Assembly (NCBI GenBank): GCA_945860785.1
Contig: CAMATD010000036.1
Coordinates: 1 to 32,281 of the forward strand
Length of the DNA: 32,281 bases
Direction: 5' to 3'
Origin: Variovorax sp. YR752
GTDB lineage: Bacteria; Pseudomonadota; Gammaproteobacteria; Burkholderiales; Burkholderiaceae_C
In this document: in pieces, positions 7,381 to 16,023 of the stretch
Numbering within the stretch: the first letter of the stretch is position 1
How the letters are laid out: every line of letters starts with the position of its first letter
The notes under the pieces: generated by a model
Told to the model about the DNA's origin: nothing
The model's database searches: none
Seen by the model: only the letters and a program-made list of their open reading frames with translations
Made by a program: the position numbers and the translations under genes

Positions 7381-9780
7381 TTGAAAGTCAGATGTGCAAA
7401 GCGCGCGCCGCAGGCGTGCGCGCTTTTTCTTGTGTTTGCATTGCTGGGCGGATGCGGTGGTGGCAGTGGTGGGGGAGCGCGATGCCATTCGCGCTGACAC
7501 AGCCAACACCTTCCAGTACGGCCGACCCCGCGGAGCAGCCCGCCGCGCCCGCTCCGACGGCCCCGGTGTCCGTCATGCCGAACCCTGCGGACCCCTCCGA
7601 AATCACGCGGTACTCGGCCACCGTGCCTTTCGGCGAGAAGGGGAGCTTCGTGGCTTCGGATCAGGTCGTCTACAACTTCGGCACCACGGCCGTGTCCGAT
7701 GAGCTGAACACGGACGTGATCTACCAGGTGCCTTTGCGAGGCACGGTGAGATATCCCGACCGGCAACGCCGGTACGCCAGGCGCGTCCAGGGTTCAGGTC
7801 TCGCCATCGGGCTGTTATCCGGTGGTGGTGTTCCTGCATGGCATGCATGATGATCAAGAACTCGAAAACGCCAAAGGCTACGACTACCTGCAGAAGGATC
7901 TGGCCGAGAACGGCTACGTGGCGTTCTCCATCGACGCGGCAAAAATCAACGGCCTCAGCAATGTCAACGCATCCGATGCTGGCGCACTCGCGCGTGGCCA
8001 GTTGCTCATGACAACGCTCGATCTACTGCGCACGGGCAACGCCACCGGCATATTCAATGGCGTTGCACTGGCGGAGCTCAAGGGGAAGCTGGATCTCGAC
8101 CGGGTGGGCATCCTCGGGCACTCGCGCGGTGCGGAAGCGGTCGCCTATGCGGTGGAACTGAACAAGCAACGCATCGGGATCAGTTACCTGGACGTCGCAA
8201 TGGCGCGCAAAAGTTACCTGGACGCCGACACGCAAATCACCATATCCCAGGCAAAGGTGAAGCAAGATCAGCAAGATGTGGACGCAGCCACGACTGCCGC
8301 CAACGCGGCGGCCGCGGAGTTGGCCAAGGCGCTGAGCGCACTTGTCGCACTGCCCGCGGGCTCACCTTCCATCACATCCGCAACACAGACCGTGGCGCAG
8401 CGTCTCAGCGAAGCGAAGGCGGCGCAGGCGAAGCTCGTCGTAGAGAAGGCCGGGCTGGAAGCGGACACGGCAACGCTCCGGTCTCTTCAGGCGTACCACC
8501 CCATCAACTCAAACAGCAAGACGTGGCTGGAGGCGTCGAATTCCCCCACTGCGTTGACGCAATCCGGAATCGTGCTGCCACCCAGCAGCGAACCGCCGCA
8601 CAAGATACGCGCGGTCTTTTCCGTGGCTCCGATCAATGCCAAGCAGCTGTCGCACGTGACCCACGTTCCGTTTGCCACCCTGTTGCCTACCTGCGATGGC
8701 GACCTCTACGACATGCCCGGCGCGCAGATCTTCGACGACAGCCGCTACACCGCAGACGACGAAAGCGCACCGAAGTATCAGGTTGTCGTCAGGGGTGCGA
8801 ATCACAACTTCTACAACAGCCACTGGGCTGAGGGGGACGATTCGGAAAATAGAGCGCCTCTCTATTGCAAGGCGGGAAAAATCGAGACGCTGCGCCTGAG
8901 TCCGTCTGACCAGCGGCGCAATGGTGCCTTTCTGATGGAGTCGTTCATGCGCTACTTTGTCGGCGACGAAATTCAGTTCGCACCATATTGGAAAGGGCAG
9001 GCACCAATTCCGACCGCTGGATGTCCGGCTGGCGAGACCAGTTGCAACGAGCGCGTGGTCCTGACCATCCATCAACCGGTGGCACAGCGCAAACTGCTTC
9101 AAAACTTCCGCAATACCGACAGCAGCGCGAAGAATCCGAGTGGACTGTTGACGCTGTTCGAAGCGTTCAAACAAACCGTGCAATGCCAGTTTCTGGGAAA
9201 TGTATTGACTTCATGGGATGCCCCATCCAGGGCGGTGGCATGTACCGATCCCGTCACCAGTCTCTCCAGCAACTCCCTGTTCACTGAAGGTGAGAATTAC
9301 CATCCTTCCACTTATGACAAGAAGACGCTGCTGAACTGGTCAGTCACGGACCAGGCCCAGTTGCAGTGGGACGCTCCCGGCCCGACCATGACCGTCAACA
9401 CCGGCGATCTCTCGGCCAAGGGCTTCGACACCCTCAGCTTCCGTGTCGCCGTCGAGGCGCCGATTGGACAAGAGGTCGAGGTGTCCTTGATCGATACACA
9501 GGATCGCACCGTGGCATTGAAGGGCAGCGATTTCAGCGATGCGCTCTACAACATCGCGCGCAAGCCGAACGGAACGATCCCGCTGGTCGACGCGCCTGAA
9601 GATGCGATCTACGCCGACACCGGCACCATGCGTCCGTTGTTGAACATGGTGGCCGTGCCCCTCAAGGCGTTCGCGCTGCACGAGGTGGACCTGGACCATA
9701 TCAAGCAGGTGAAGTTCCGGTTCCCGAAAGCCTCGGGCAGCGTGGCGGTGACGGACGTCCAGTTGCAGCGCATGGACTGA
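7381..9780 (+). pseudogene. Lipoprotein alpha/beta hydrolase with coiled-coil-like insertion, two compensating frameshifts
   Basis: The repaired product is about 799 aa. A TTG start at 7381 follows an AGGGAGAG site and opens a lipoprotein signal (FLVFALLGGCGGG). The frame then breaks in the G run at about 7479-7483 (one G short). The second frame reads through a Pro/Ala-rich linker and a domain ending VPLRGTVRYP. An extra base near 7759 returns it to the first frame, giving PTGNAGTPGAS and VVVFLHGMHDD. Hydrolase motifs are FLHGMHDD (oxyanion region), GILGHSRGAEA (nucleophile Ser, about 8112-8126) and VVVRGANHNFYNSHW (probable catalytic His). Residues encoded by about 8224-8500 are Ala/Lys/Gln-rich and look helical. 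A beta-rich C-terminal region follows. The natural substrate is unknown; cell-envelope ester hydrolysis is inference. Confidence 0.7.
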
Positions 9781-9795
9781 TTTGCAGGAGGAACG

Positions 9796-9818
9796 AGGCG
9801 GTGCCTCCGGCATCGCCT
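9796..9818. terminator. Hairpin between convergent genes (candidate bidirectional terminator)
   Basis: AGGCGGTGCC-TCC-GGCATCGCCT forms a 10-bp stem with one G-T pair and a 3-base loop, 16 bp after the hydrolase stop and before the end of the carbonic-anhydrase gene on the other strand. No strong T-run follows, so intrinsic termination would be weak. Confidence 0.45.
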
Positions 9819-9885
9819 TGAACGTTCATTTCAGCGTGCGTTGTTCCAGGTAGAAGACGCTGCAGGGATGGACTCCCGCCGATCT

Positions 9886-10449
9886 TCAGAGATCTTTTTC
9901 GATGCGCTTGTAGCCCTGCACCAGGCCGTTGTTGGTACGCGCCACGTCCTCGGAGAACTCACTGGCTTCGGCTGTGACCTTGGGAACCTGGGTCAAGTCG
10001 GTCGCAGGTCCGATGCGTTCGCTCGAAGGTACGTAGAAGCCGGGAGGCAAGTCCTGTCCGTCGACGACGGCGTTGTGGCGCACGACACACCCGGCACCGA
10101 CATTGCAGTTGAAGAGCACGCTGTTGAAGCCGATGAAAACGCCGCTTCCAACCTCGCACGGTCCGTGAACGATGGCGCGGTGGGCGATGGACGTGCGTTC
10201 GCCGATGGTGACGGCCGCACCCGACTTGGAGTGGATCACCACGCCATCCTTGATGTTGGAATGGGCACCGATCACAATGGGTTCCATGTGCCCGTCGGCA
10301 TCGACCTCGTCGGCGCGGATCACAGCATAGGGGCCAATGAAGACGTTTTCGTGCACGACCACCCGACCACACAGGATGGCGGTCGGGTCGACAAAGGCGC
10401 TTTCGTGCACCTGGGGTCTGTGGCCTTGCGGATTGATGCGAATCACCAT
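9886..10449 (-). CDS. Gamma-class carbonic anhydrase family protein
   Basis: This 187-aa protein is a left-handed beta-helix of hexapeptide repeats (AFVDPTAILCGRVVVHENVFIG and so on). All three zinc ligands of gamma-carbonic anhydrases are present: H73 in NIKDGVVIHS, and H90 and H95 in SIAHRAIVHG. It should interconvert CO2 and bicarbonate, or be a related metal-bound acyl-type enzyme, in the cytoplasm. It is last in the metal importer operon. The ATG at 10449 is chosen because the protein match begins there; a TTG at 10488 directly after the binding-protein stop is an alternative, and neither has a clear ribosome-binding site. Its place behind a zinc-type importer suggests a form made when metal is short. 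Confidence 0.82.
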   Translation of the reverse strand: MVIRINPQGHRPQVHESAFVDPTAILCGRVVVHENVFIGPYAVIRADEVDADGHMEPIVIGAHSNIKDGVVIHSKSGAAVTIGERTSIAHRAIVHGPCEVGSGVFIGFNSVLFNCNVGAGCVVRHNAVVDGQDLPPGFYVPSSERIGPATDLTQVPKVTAEASEFSEDVARTNNGLVQGYKRIEKDL

Positions 10450-10488
10450 GTTCGGGACGATCGGGCGCTTGCCAGCAGGTGCGAGCAA

Positions 10489-11379
10489 TCAATGCTGGCC
10501 GGCAGACAACGCGCTGGTAATGGTCAGCGCATTGTGGGCGAACAGCTTCAGGTAGGTGTCGGCCTCCGTGCCCGGGGGCGACAGCGCATCGGAATAAAGC
10601 CGGCCGCCGACCGCGGCACCACCTTCGCGCGCGATGCGCTCGACCAGGCGCGGGTCGGTGATGTTTTCGACGAAGATGGCACGCACGTCCTGATGGCGGA
10701 TCTGGTCGATCAGCCGCGCGACGACGGCGGCAGAGGCTTCGCTGTCGGTGCTCATGCCCTGAGGCGCCAGAAACTCAACGCCATAGGCCGCGCCGAAATA
10801 GCCGAATGCGCCGTGCGAGGTGATGATTTTGCGGCTGTCTTTCGACACCGCAAAAAAACGTGCTCGCACCTTGTCGTCGAGCGCCTGGAACTGCTGGATG
10901 TAGATTGCCGCACGTTGCTCGAAATGCGCCGTGCTTGCCGGCCGCGCAAGGCTCAGCGCGTCGCGCACGTTCTCGGCATAGCGTACGGCGTTGCTCAGGT
11001 CCTGCCAGGCATGCGGATCGGGTTCGCTGCCCCGCAAGCGCGCGGCGATGCCTTTGCTTGCCACCACCACCGGGCCGCGGTAGCCCGAGGCGCTCACCAG
11101 GCGATCGAGCCAGCCTTCGAAACCCAGTCCGTTGATCAGGACCAGCTGCGCCTGGGCCAGGCGCAGCGCATCGGCCGGGCTGGGCTGGAAGACGTGGGCA
11201 TCGGCGCCGGGGCCGACCAGTGCGGCAACCTCGACATCGTCGCCGCCGACGTTGCGCACGATGTCGGCCAGGATGGAAAAACTGGCGACGACACGCAATG
11301 GACGTGCTGACTGAGCCAGCGTGGGGGCGGCCGCGAGGGCACAAAGCATGGCAACCGCGGATCGACGGGATGGATTCAT
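10489..11379 (-). CDS. Metal ABC transporter substrate-binding protein (ZnuA/TroA/AztC-like, cluster A-I)
   Basis: This 296-aa periplasmic protein has a signal peptide (about 1-22, ending TLAQS) and the two-lobed metal-binding fold. The four ligand positions are visible: H62 in DAHVFQPS, H123 in DPDPHAW-type context (EPDPHAWQD), H189 in ITSHGAFGYF, and an acidic residue near D264 in SDALSPPGTEADTY. There is no long His-rich loop as in classic ZnuA, so zinc is likely but manganese is possible. The start at 11379 lies one base after the permease stop, so the genes are coupled. It would deliver the ion to the permease encoded just upstream. Confidence 0.88.
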   Translation of the reverse strand: MNPSRRSAVAMLCALAAAPTLAQSARPLRVVASFSILADIVRNVGGDDVEVAALVGPGADAHVFQPSPADALRLAQAQLVLINGLGFEGWLDRLVSASGYRGPVVVASKGIAARLRGSEPDPHAWQDLSNAVRYAENVRDALSLARPASTAHFEQRAAIYIQQFQALDDKVRARFFAVSKDSRKIITSHGAFGYFGAAYGVEFLAPQGMSTDSEASAAVVARLIDQIRHQDVRAIFVENITDPRLVERIAREGGAAVGGRLYSDALSPPGTEADTYLKLFAHNALTITSALSAGQH

Positions 11380-11380
11380 T

Positions 11381-12268
11381 TCAGACAGTCCGATGAGAAC
11401 GACGCCCCAGGCGCCAAAGCAGGCCGTCGTGCGGCCCGGCGAGCAGTGAAAAAAGATAGGCCGCACCGGCCACCAGCACGATGGCCGGCCCGGAGGGCCA
11501 TTGGGCGTGGAACGAGAGCAGCAGCCCGGCGAAGCCGGACAGCACCGAGATGCCGCCCGCGACCAGGGCCAGGCTCCAGACCTCGCCAGTCCAGAAGCGT
11601 GCCGCGGTGGCCGGCAGCATCATCAAAACCACCGCCATCAGGGTGCCCAGCGCCTGAAAGCCGGCCACCAGGTTTGCCACGGTGAGCACCAGGAATGCGC
11701 CATGAACAAGATGGCCCCGGCCACCCACATTGCGCAGGAAGCCCGGGTCGAGGCATTCGACGATCAGAGGCCGGTAGAGCACCGCCAGTGCAACCAGCGT
11801 CAGACTCGCGACACTCGCCATGAGCAGCAACGCGGCGTCGTCGACCGCGAGGATGGTGCCGAACAGCAAGTGCATCAGGTCGACGCTGCTGCCGTGGGTG
11901 GACACCAGCATCACGCCCAGCGCCAGGGCGATCAGGTAGAAGGCCGCGAAGCTTGCATCCTCGCGCTGCGCGGTGACGCGCGTCACATAACCGGCGGCCA
12001 GCGCCACGGCGAGCGCAGCAATGAAACCGCCCGCGCTCATCGCCGACAGCGAGAAGCCCGCGACGATGAAACCCAATGCAGCACCGGGCAGCAGGGCGTG
12101 GCCCATCGCGTCGCCCATGAGACTCATGCGACGCAGCACCAGCAGCGTCCCGATGGGCGCGCTGCCCATGCTCAGCGCCAGCGTGGCGACCAGCGCACGG
12201 CGCATGAAACCATAGTCCGCAAACGGCTGCAGCAGCAAGGAGGAGGGCGTCACGCTGCTTGCCGCCAT
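11381..12268 (-). CDS. Metal ABC transporter permease (ABC-3 family)
   Basis: This 295-aa inner-membrane protein has about eight hydrophobic segments and the ABC-3 landmarks FMRRALVATLALS, LRRMSLMGDAMGHALLPGAALGF (start of the core) and LGTLMAVVLMMLPATAARFW. It forms the channel of the zinc/manganese-type importer. Its ATG overlaps the end of the ATPase gene by 19 bp. No damage is seen. Confidence 0.88.
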   Translation of the reverse strand: MAASSVTPSSLLLQPFADYGFMRRALVATLALSMGSAPIGTLLVLRRMSLMGDAMGHALLPGAALGFIVAGFSLSAMSAGGFIAALAVALAAGYVTRVTAQREDASFAAFYLIALALGVMLVSTHGSSVDLMHLLFGTILAVDDAALLLMASVASLTLVALAVLYRPLIVECLDPGFLRNVGGRGHLVHGAFLVLTVANLVAGFQALGTLMAVVLMMLPATAARFWTGEVWSLALVAGGISVLSGFAGLLLSFHAQWPSGPAIVLVAGAAYLFSLLAGPHDGLLWRLGRRSHRTV

Positions 12269-13008
12269 GCGAGCGGGGCGTCATTCCAGGCTTCGGCCAT
12301 TTGGCGCGCGCGACATAGATGTTCGGCGCTCAGCACCTCGGCTGTCGGGCCCCAGGCAATGCAGCGCCGCGCCATCAGCAGCGTGCGGTCGAAATGCAGC
12401 CGGACCTGCTCCAGGTCGTGCAGCACCGCAATCACGGTGCGCGCTTCGGCATGCCAGCGTGCCACCACCGCCAGCAGGTCGGCCGTGGTGCGCGCGTCGA
12501 TGGCATTGAAGGGCTCGTCGAGCAGGATCACCGACGCGTCCTGCAGCAACACGCGTGCGAACAGTACTCGCTGGAACTGACCGGCGGACAGCTCGGCAAT
12601 ACGGCGATGAGCGAAGCCATCGAGGCCGACTGTCGCCAGGGCATGAGGCACCGCGTCGCGCTGAAGTGTGGTCATGCCCTTGAAGGAACTCAATCGACTC
12701 CAGTGGCCGAGCGCGACCAGATCGAAGACGCGAATCGGAAAACTGCGGTCGATCTCGGCCTGCTGCGGCAGCCACGCAATGCGGCCGCCTGGACCGGCAT
12801 CGAACCGGACGTCGCCGTGGCTCGGTTGCACCCGGCCCATGATCGCGGCCAACAGGCTGGTCTTGCCGGCACCGTTGGGGCCGACGATGGCTGTCAGGGA
12901 GCCTGCATCGAATTCGCCCGACAAGGCATGCACAGCCGGACGCCCGCGGTAGGCAACGGTCAAATTCCTGAGGGTGATGGCCGCAGGAGCTGCGAGAGCG
13001 GTGTTCAT
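12250..13008 (-). CDS. Metal ABC transporter ATP-binding protein
   Basis: This 252-aa ATPase has Walker A GPNGAGKT (43-50), a Q-loop in AWLPQQAEIDRSFP, signature LSAGQ (140-144), Walker B VILLDEP (about 160-166) and a switch His in VLHDLEQ. The PQQAEIDRSFP segment is typical of zinc/manganese importers. The ATG at 13008 overlaps the stop of the preceding small reading frame as TGATG. It powers the neighbouring permease. Confidence 0.9.
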   Translation of the reverse strand: MNTALAAPAAITLRNLTVAYRGRPAVHALSGEFDAGSLTAIVGPNGAGKTSLLAAIMGRVQPSHGDVRFDAGPGGRIAWLPQQAEIDRSFPIRVFDLVALGHWSRLSSFKGMTTLQRDAVPHALATVGLDGFAHRRIAELSAGQFQRVLFARVLLQDASVILLDEPFNAIDARTTADLLAVVARWHAEARTVIAVLHDLEQVRLHFDRTLLMARRCIAWGPTAEVLSAEHLCRARQMAEAWNDAPLAWRQAA

Positions 13009-13241
13009 CAGCACAGGGCCCAGATGACGGCGAGCCACAACCCGAGGAGTCCTGTCAGCGTGCCGAGCACACGTTTGCACAGGCCGGTCATCAGCAGGCT
13101 CTTCGGCGCAACCCTGGGCCTCATGACCAACCCCCGCAGCGCGCGTTGCGCGAGTTCGCAGACTTTCTGAAGTGTGGGTGACTGACGGTTTTCCGAAAGT
13201 GCAGTCGGCACGGCGCTGCGTCGGCGGGTATGGTGTTCCAT
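13008..13241 (-). CDS. Small hypothetical protein with C-terminal membrane segment, first in metal operon
   Basis: A 77-residue frame from ATG 13241 whose stop overlaps the ATPase start as TGATG. The first half is basic and polar. The last 25 residues (VLGTLTGLLGLWLAVIWAL) form one clear membrane helix. I do not recognise a family. The predicted transcription start lies at or next to this ATG, so it would be leaderless, or the real start lies further in (ATG codons precede RPRVAP and TGLCKR). It might be a small accessory membrane protein of the importer or only a translated leader. Confidence 0.4.
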   Translation of the reverse strand: MEHHTRRRSAVPTALSENRQSPTLQKVCELAQRALRGLVMRPRVAPKSLLMTGLCKRVLGTLTGLLGLWLAVIWALC

Positions 13242-13247
13242 GCCTGG

Positions 13248-13277
13248 ATAATATTACAAATGGGAATGCATTCTCAA
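13248..13277 (-). promoter_or_regulatory. Promoter of the metal importer operon with Fur/Zur-like palindrome
   Basis: On the - strand, TTGAGA (13272-13277) and TATTAT (13248-13253) are separated by 18 bp, a fair sigma-70 promoter. TGAGAATGCATTCCCA (13261-13276) is a 7-2-7 palindrome with one mismatched pair and overlaps the -35 and spacer. That is where a metal-responsive Fur-family repressor such as Zur would block transcription. The gene content makes Zur the best guess; the regulator itself is not in the window. Confidence 0.5.
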
Positions 13278-13351
13278 TAAAACAATCGAAGAAAAATCCG
13301 AAACCAAGACGACCCGTATGATGGCCGCCGAGCTTCTCCGATGGTTGTTTG

Positions 13352-14632
13352 TCAGCCCTTCGGGATCATCCAGCCTGTCTGGCTGCTCCTGCCTGGCAGA
13401 TGCAGGGTCGTCGTCGCAGCCGGCGTTTCCGCCAGCAGCGTGCCCTTGCGAAACACCTTGAGCCGCGTCGCACGCAACCGGATCGCCTCGACCGGGTCGC
13501 GCGCCTGCAGCAGCACGAAGCTGGCGTCGCAACCCGCCTCGATGCCGTAGCCCTCCAGGTGCATCACGCGCGCGGCATTCGTGGTCACCGCCTCGAAGCA
13601 CTGGCGGATGCCGGCCTGGCTGGTCATCTGCGCCATGTGCAGGCCCATGTGCGCCACTTCGAGCATGTCGCCCGAGCCCATGCCGTACCACGGGTCCATC
13701 ACGCAGTCGTGGCCGAAGGCGACGTTCACGCCGGCGGCCATCAGCTCGGGCACGCGCGTCATGCCGCGGCGCTTGAGGTAGCTGTCGTGACGACCCTGCA
13801 GCGTGATGTTGATGAGCGGATTGGCGATGACGGCCACGCCGCTCTGCGCAATCAGCGGCAGCAGCTTGCTCACGTAGTAGTTGTCCATCGAATGCATCGA
13901 GGTGCAGTGCGAGCCGGTCACGCGGCCCTGCAGGCCCAGACGCTGCGCCTCGAAGGCCAGCGTCTCGATGTGGCGCGAAAGCGGGTCGTCGGATTCGTCG
14001 CAGTGCATGTCCACCAGCTTGCCGCGCTCGGCGGTCAGCTCGCACAGCAGCTTCACGCTGGCCGCGCCGTCGGCCATGGTGCGCTCGAAATGCGGAATGC
14101 CGCCGACCACGTCCACGCCCTTGTCGAGCGCGCGCTTCAGGTTGTCGACGCCGCCGGGGGAGCGCAGCACGCCGTCCTGCGGGAAGGCGACCAGTTGCAG
14201 GTTGATGTAGGGCGCGACCTGGCGCTTGACTTCGAGCAGCGCATCGACGGCGAGCAGGCTAGCATCGCTGGTGTCCACGTGCGAACGGATCGCCAGCAGG
14301 CCCTTGGCCACGGCCCAGTCGCAGTAGGCCAGTGCACGCTCGATCAGTGCATCGGCCGTGAGCAGCGGCTTGAGTTCGCCCCACAGCGCAATGCCCTCGA
14401 GCAGCGTGCCGCTCTCGTTGACGCGCGGCAGGCCGTAGCTCAGCGTGGCGTCCATGTGGAAGTGCGGATCGACGAAATGCGGTGCGAGCAGCAGGCCTTG
14501 CGCGTCGAGCTTCTCGTGCGCCGGTGCATCGAGGCCCTCGGTGACTTCGGCGATGCGGCCGCCCTGCACGGCAATCGACATGCCGGTGCGGCCGTCGGGG
14601 AGGGTGGCGTTGGTGATGAGGAGGTCGAGCAT
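13352..14632 (-). CDS. codA: Cytosine deaminase (CodA-like amidohydrolase)
   Basis: This 426-aa protein follows E. coli CodA along its length. Metal ligands are H57 and H59 (VDPHFHMD), H210 (VDMHCDE, with the catalytic E213), and D309 (FGHDCVMDPWY). H242 lies in TGSHCTSMHS and the pyrimidine-contacting Gln is in VAFPQDG (Q152). NPLINITLQGRHDSYLKRRG is highly typical. It converts cytosine to uracil and ammonia in the cytoplasm. Uracil is the substrate of the Upp enzyme encoded about 7 kb away, so the two loci may form one pyrimidine route. It is divergent from an AraC-type gene, with an 85-bp gap. Related deaminases act on isoguanine or other rings, so cytosine is likely but not proven. Confidence 0.85.
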   Translation of the reverse strand: MLDLLITNATLPDGRTGMSIAVQGGRIAEVTEGLDAPAHEKLDAQGLLLAPHFVDPHFHMDATLSYGLPRVNESGTLLEGIALWGELKPLLTADALIERALAYCDWAVAKGLLAIRSHVDTSDASLLAVDALLEVKRQVAPYINLQLVAFPQDGVLRSPGGVDNLKRALDKGVDVVGGIPHFERTMADGAASVKLLCELTAERGKLVDMHCDESDDPLSRHIETLAFEAQRLGLQGRVTGSHCTSMHSMDNYYVSKLLPLIAQSGVAVIANPLINITLQGRHDSYLKRRGMTRVPELMAAGVNVAFGHDCVMDPWYGMGSGDMLEVAHMGLHMAQMTSQAGIRQCFEAVTTNAARVMHLEGYGIEAGCDASFVLLQARDPVEAIRLRATRLKVFRKGTLLAETPAATTTLHLPGRSSQTGWMIPKG

Positions 14633-14717
14633 CGTGGAAGGTCTCTGGGGATCGGTTGAGCTGTATTTTCCCGTCGCGATGGCGCCGCAGGGCAGGGCGT
14701 GCCATGAAAATCCCGCC

Positions 14718-15560
14718 ATGGCAAAGAAACCAGCGCTGAAGAAGGTCGATGCAGACAGCGCCATGCCCGACCTCAGCGAGCGTGCCGATGGCCCCGCGCT
14801 GATTGCGCTCTGGGGCGCCGACGAGGCGGGCCACGAGTTTCGCCTCGGCACCCGTGAATACGATTGGCACAGCCATCTGCGCGGACAGGTCTTCTGTGTC
14901 GAGAGCGGCCTGGTGCATGTGCGCACCGCCCACGGGTCCTGGCTGCTGCCGCCGCATCGCGCCGGCTGGCTGCCACCGGGCGAGGCGCACAAGGTGAGCA
15001 TCAGCGGTGCGATGAGCGGCTGGAGCGTGCTGATCGCGCCCCAGGCCAGCCAGGACCTGCCCGAGCGGCCTTGCGTGATCGGCATCAGCGAGTTGATGCG
15101 CGCATTGGTGCGGCGTGCGGTGGCCTGGACCGGCCAGGACCAGCTCGATGCCGGGCAGGAGCGGATGACCGTCGTGCTGCTCGACGAGATGCGCCGCGCG
15201 CCGCACGAACCGCGGCACCTGCCGATGCCCACAGACCGCCGGCTGTTGCGAATTGCCACTGCGATCTACAAGCAGCCCGACAGCCCCCGAACGCTCGGCG
15301 AGTGGGCGCACTGGGCCGGGCTCTCGCCGCGCACGCTGAGCCGCCTGTTCCTGGCCGAAACGACCATGAGCTTTGCCCGGTGGCGCCAGCAGGCGCGGCT
15401 GGTGCATGCGCTGGAAAGGCTCGCGCGGGGCGAGGCGGTGGCCGACATTGCCGATGCGCTGGGGTATGCCACGCCGAGCAACTTCATCGCGATGTTCAGG
15501 CGCAGCTTTGGGGATTCGCCGGGGCGGTATTTCGCGCAGCGTGGCGGGTTGCGCCAGTGA
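14718..15560 (+). CDS. AraC family transcriptional regulator with N-terminal cupin
   Basis: This 280-aa protein has a cupin-type sensor half (YDWHSHLRGQVFCVESG, PPHRAGWLPPGEAHKV) and a C-terminal AraC DNA-binding domain (about 175-275). The domain has two helix-turn-helix units, seen as LGEWAHWAGLSPRTLSRLF and VADIADALGYATPSNFIAMF. The small cupin-AraC form often controls an adjacent gene; the divergent deaminase is the obvious candidate. The ATG at 14718 begins the conserved part; frames further upstream are antisense to the deaminase gene. The gene converges on a small secreted-protein gene with 10 bp between stops. Confidence 0.86.
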   Translation: MAKKPALKKVDADSAMPDLSERADGPALIALWGADEAGHEFRLGTREYDWHSHLRGQVFCVESGLVHVRTAHGSWLLPPHRAGWLPPGEAHKVSISGAMSGWSVLIAPQASQDLPERPCVIGISELMRALVRRAVAWTGQDQLDAGQERMTVVLLDEMRRAPHEPRHLPMPTDRRLLRIATAIYKQPDSPRTLGEWAHWAGLSPRTLSRLFLAETTMSFARWRQQARLVHALERLARGEAVADIADALGYATPSNFIAMFRRSFGDSPGRYFAQRGGLRQ

Positions 15561-15570
15561 GCCGGGATTG

Positions 15571-16023
15571 TCAGCGCGTGCGCTGCGCCCGATAGCGGTA
15601 CTGGCCCGCTGTCGGCCCGACCTCGATGGTCACGCGGCGCAGCTTGTCGTCATGTCCGGACGACGCTTTCGCCGTCACCACGATGCCGCGCGGCGTGGCG
15701 CGGCAGGTGAGGTCGGTGAGCGCGATCTCGGCATGGTCGTTGTCGAGCTCGGCAATCGCCACCGTGTGCTCGGCATGCAGGCCGCCGTTGGCATCGCGCG
15801 TCATCCACTGCACGTAGAGGAAGGACTGTGCGTACTGGTCGGCGTGGACCACGCGGTAGGTGCCCTGGTGGTCCTTGCCCCAGGTGCCGCACAGCTGCAC
15901 CCAGCTGACCGCGTCGGCGGTCTTGAAGGTGTCGTAGGTGTAGTCGCTGCCCAGCGCATGCGCACCGTTGCCGCTGAGCGTCAGCAGTGCGGCGAGCAGG
16001 GTTGCAGCGGTTGTCTTCATCAT
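15571..16023 (-). CDS. Small secreted protein of unknown function
   Basis: A 150-aa protein with a clear Sec signal peptide (MMKTTAATLLAALLTLSGNGAHA). The mature part has YDTFKTADAVSWVQLCGTWG, two Cys residues and a C-terminus rich in beta-type sequence. I do not recognise a named domain. Its start overlaps the stop of the permease gene as TGATG, so it is the last gene of the nucleoside transporter operon. Two adjacent ATG codons (16023, 16020) could serve. Confidence 0.65.
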   Translation of the reverse strand: MMKTTAATLLAALLTLSGNGAHALGSDYTYDTFKTADAVSWVQLCGTWGKDHQGTYRVVHADQYAQSFLYVQWMTRDANGGLHAEHTVAIAELDNDHAEIALTDLTCRATPRGIVVTAKASSGHDDKLRRVTIEVGPTAGQYRYRAQRTR

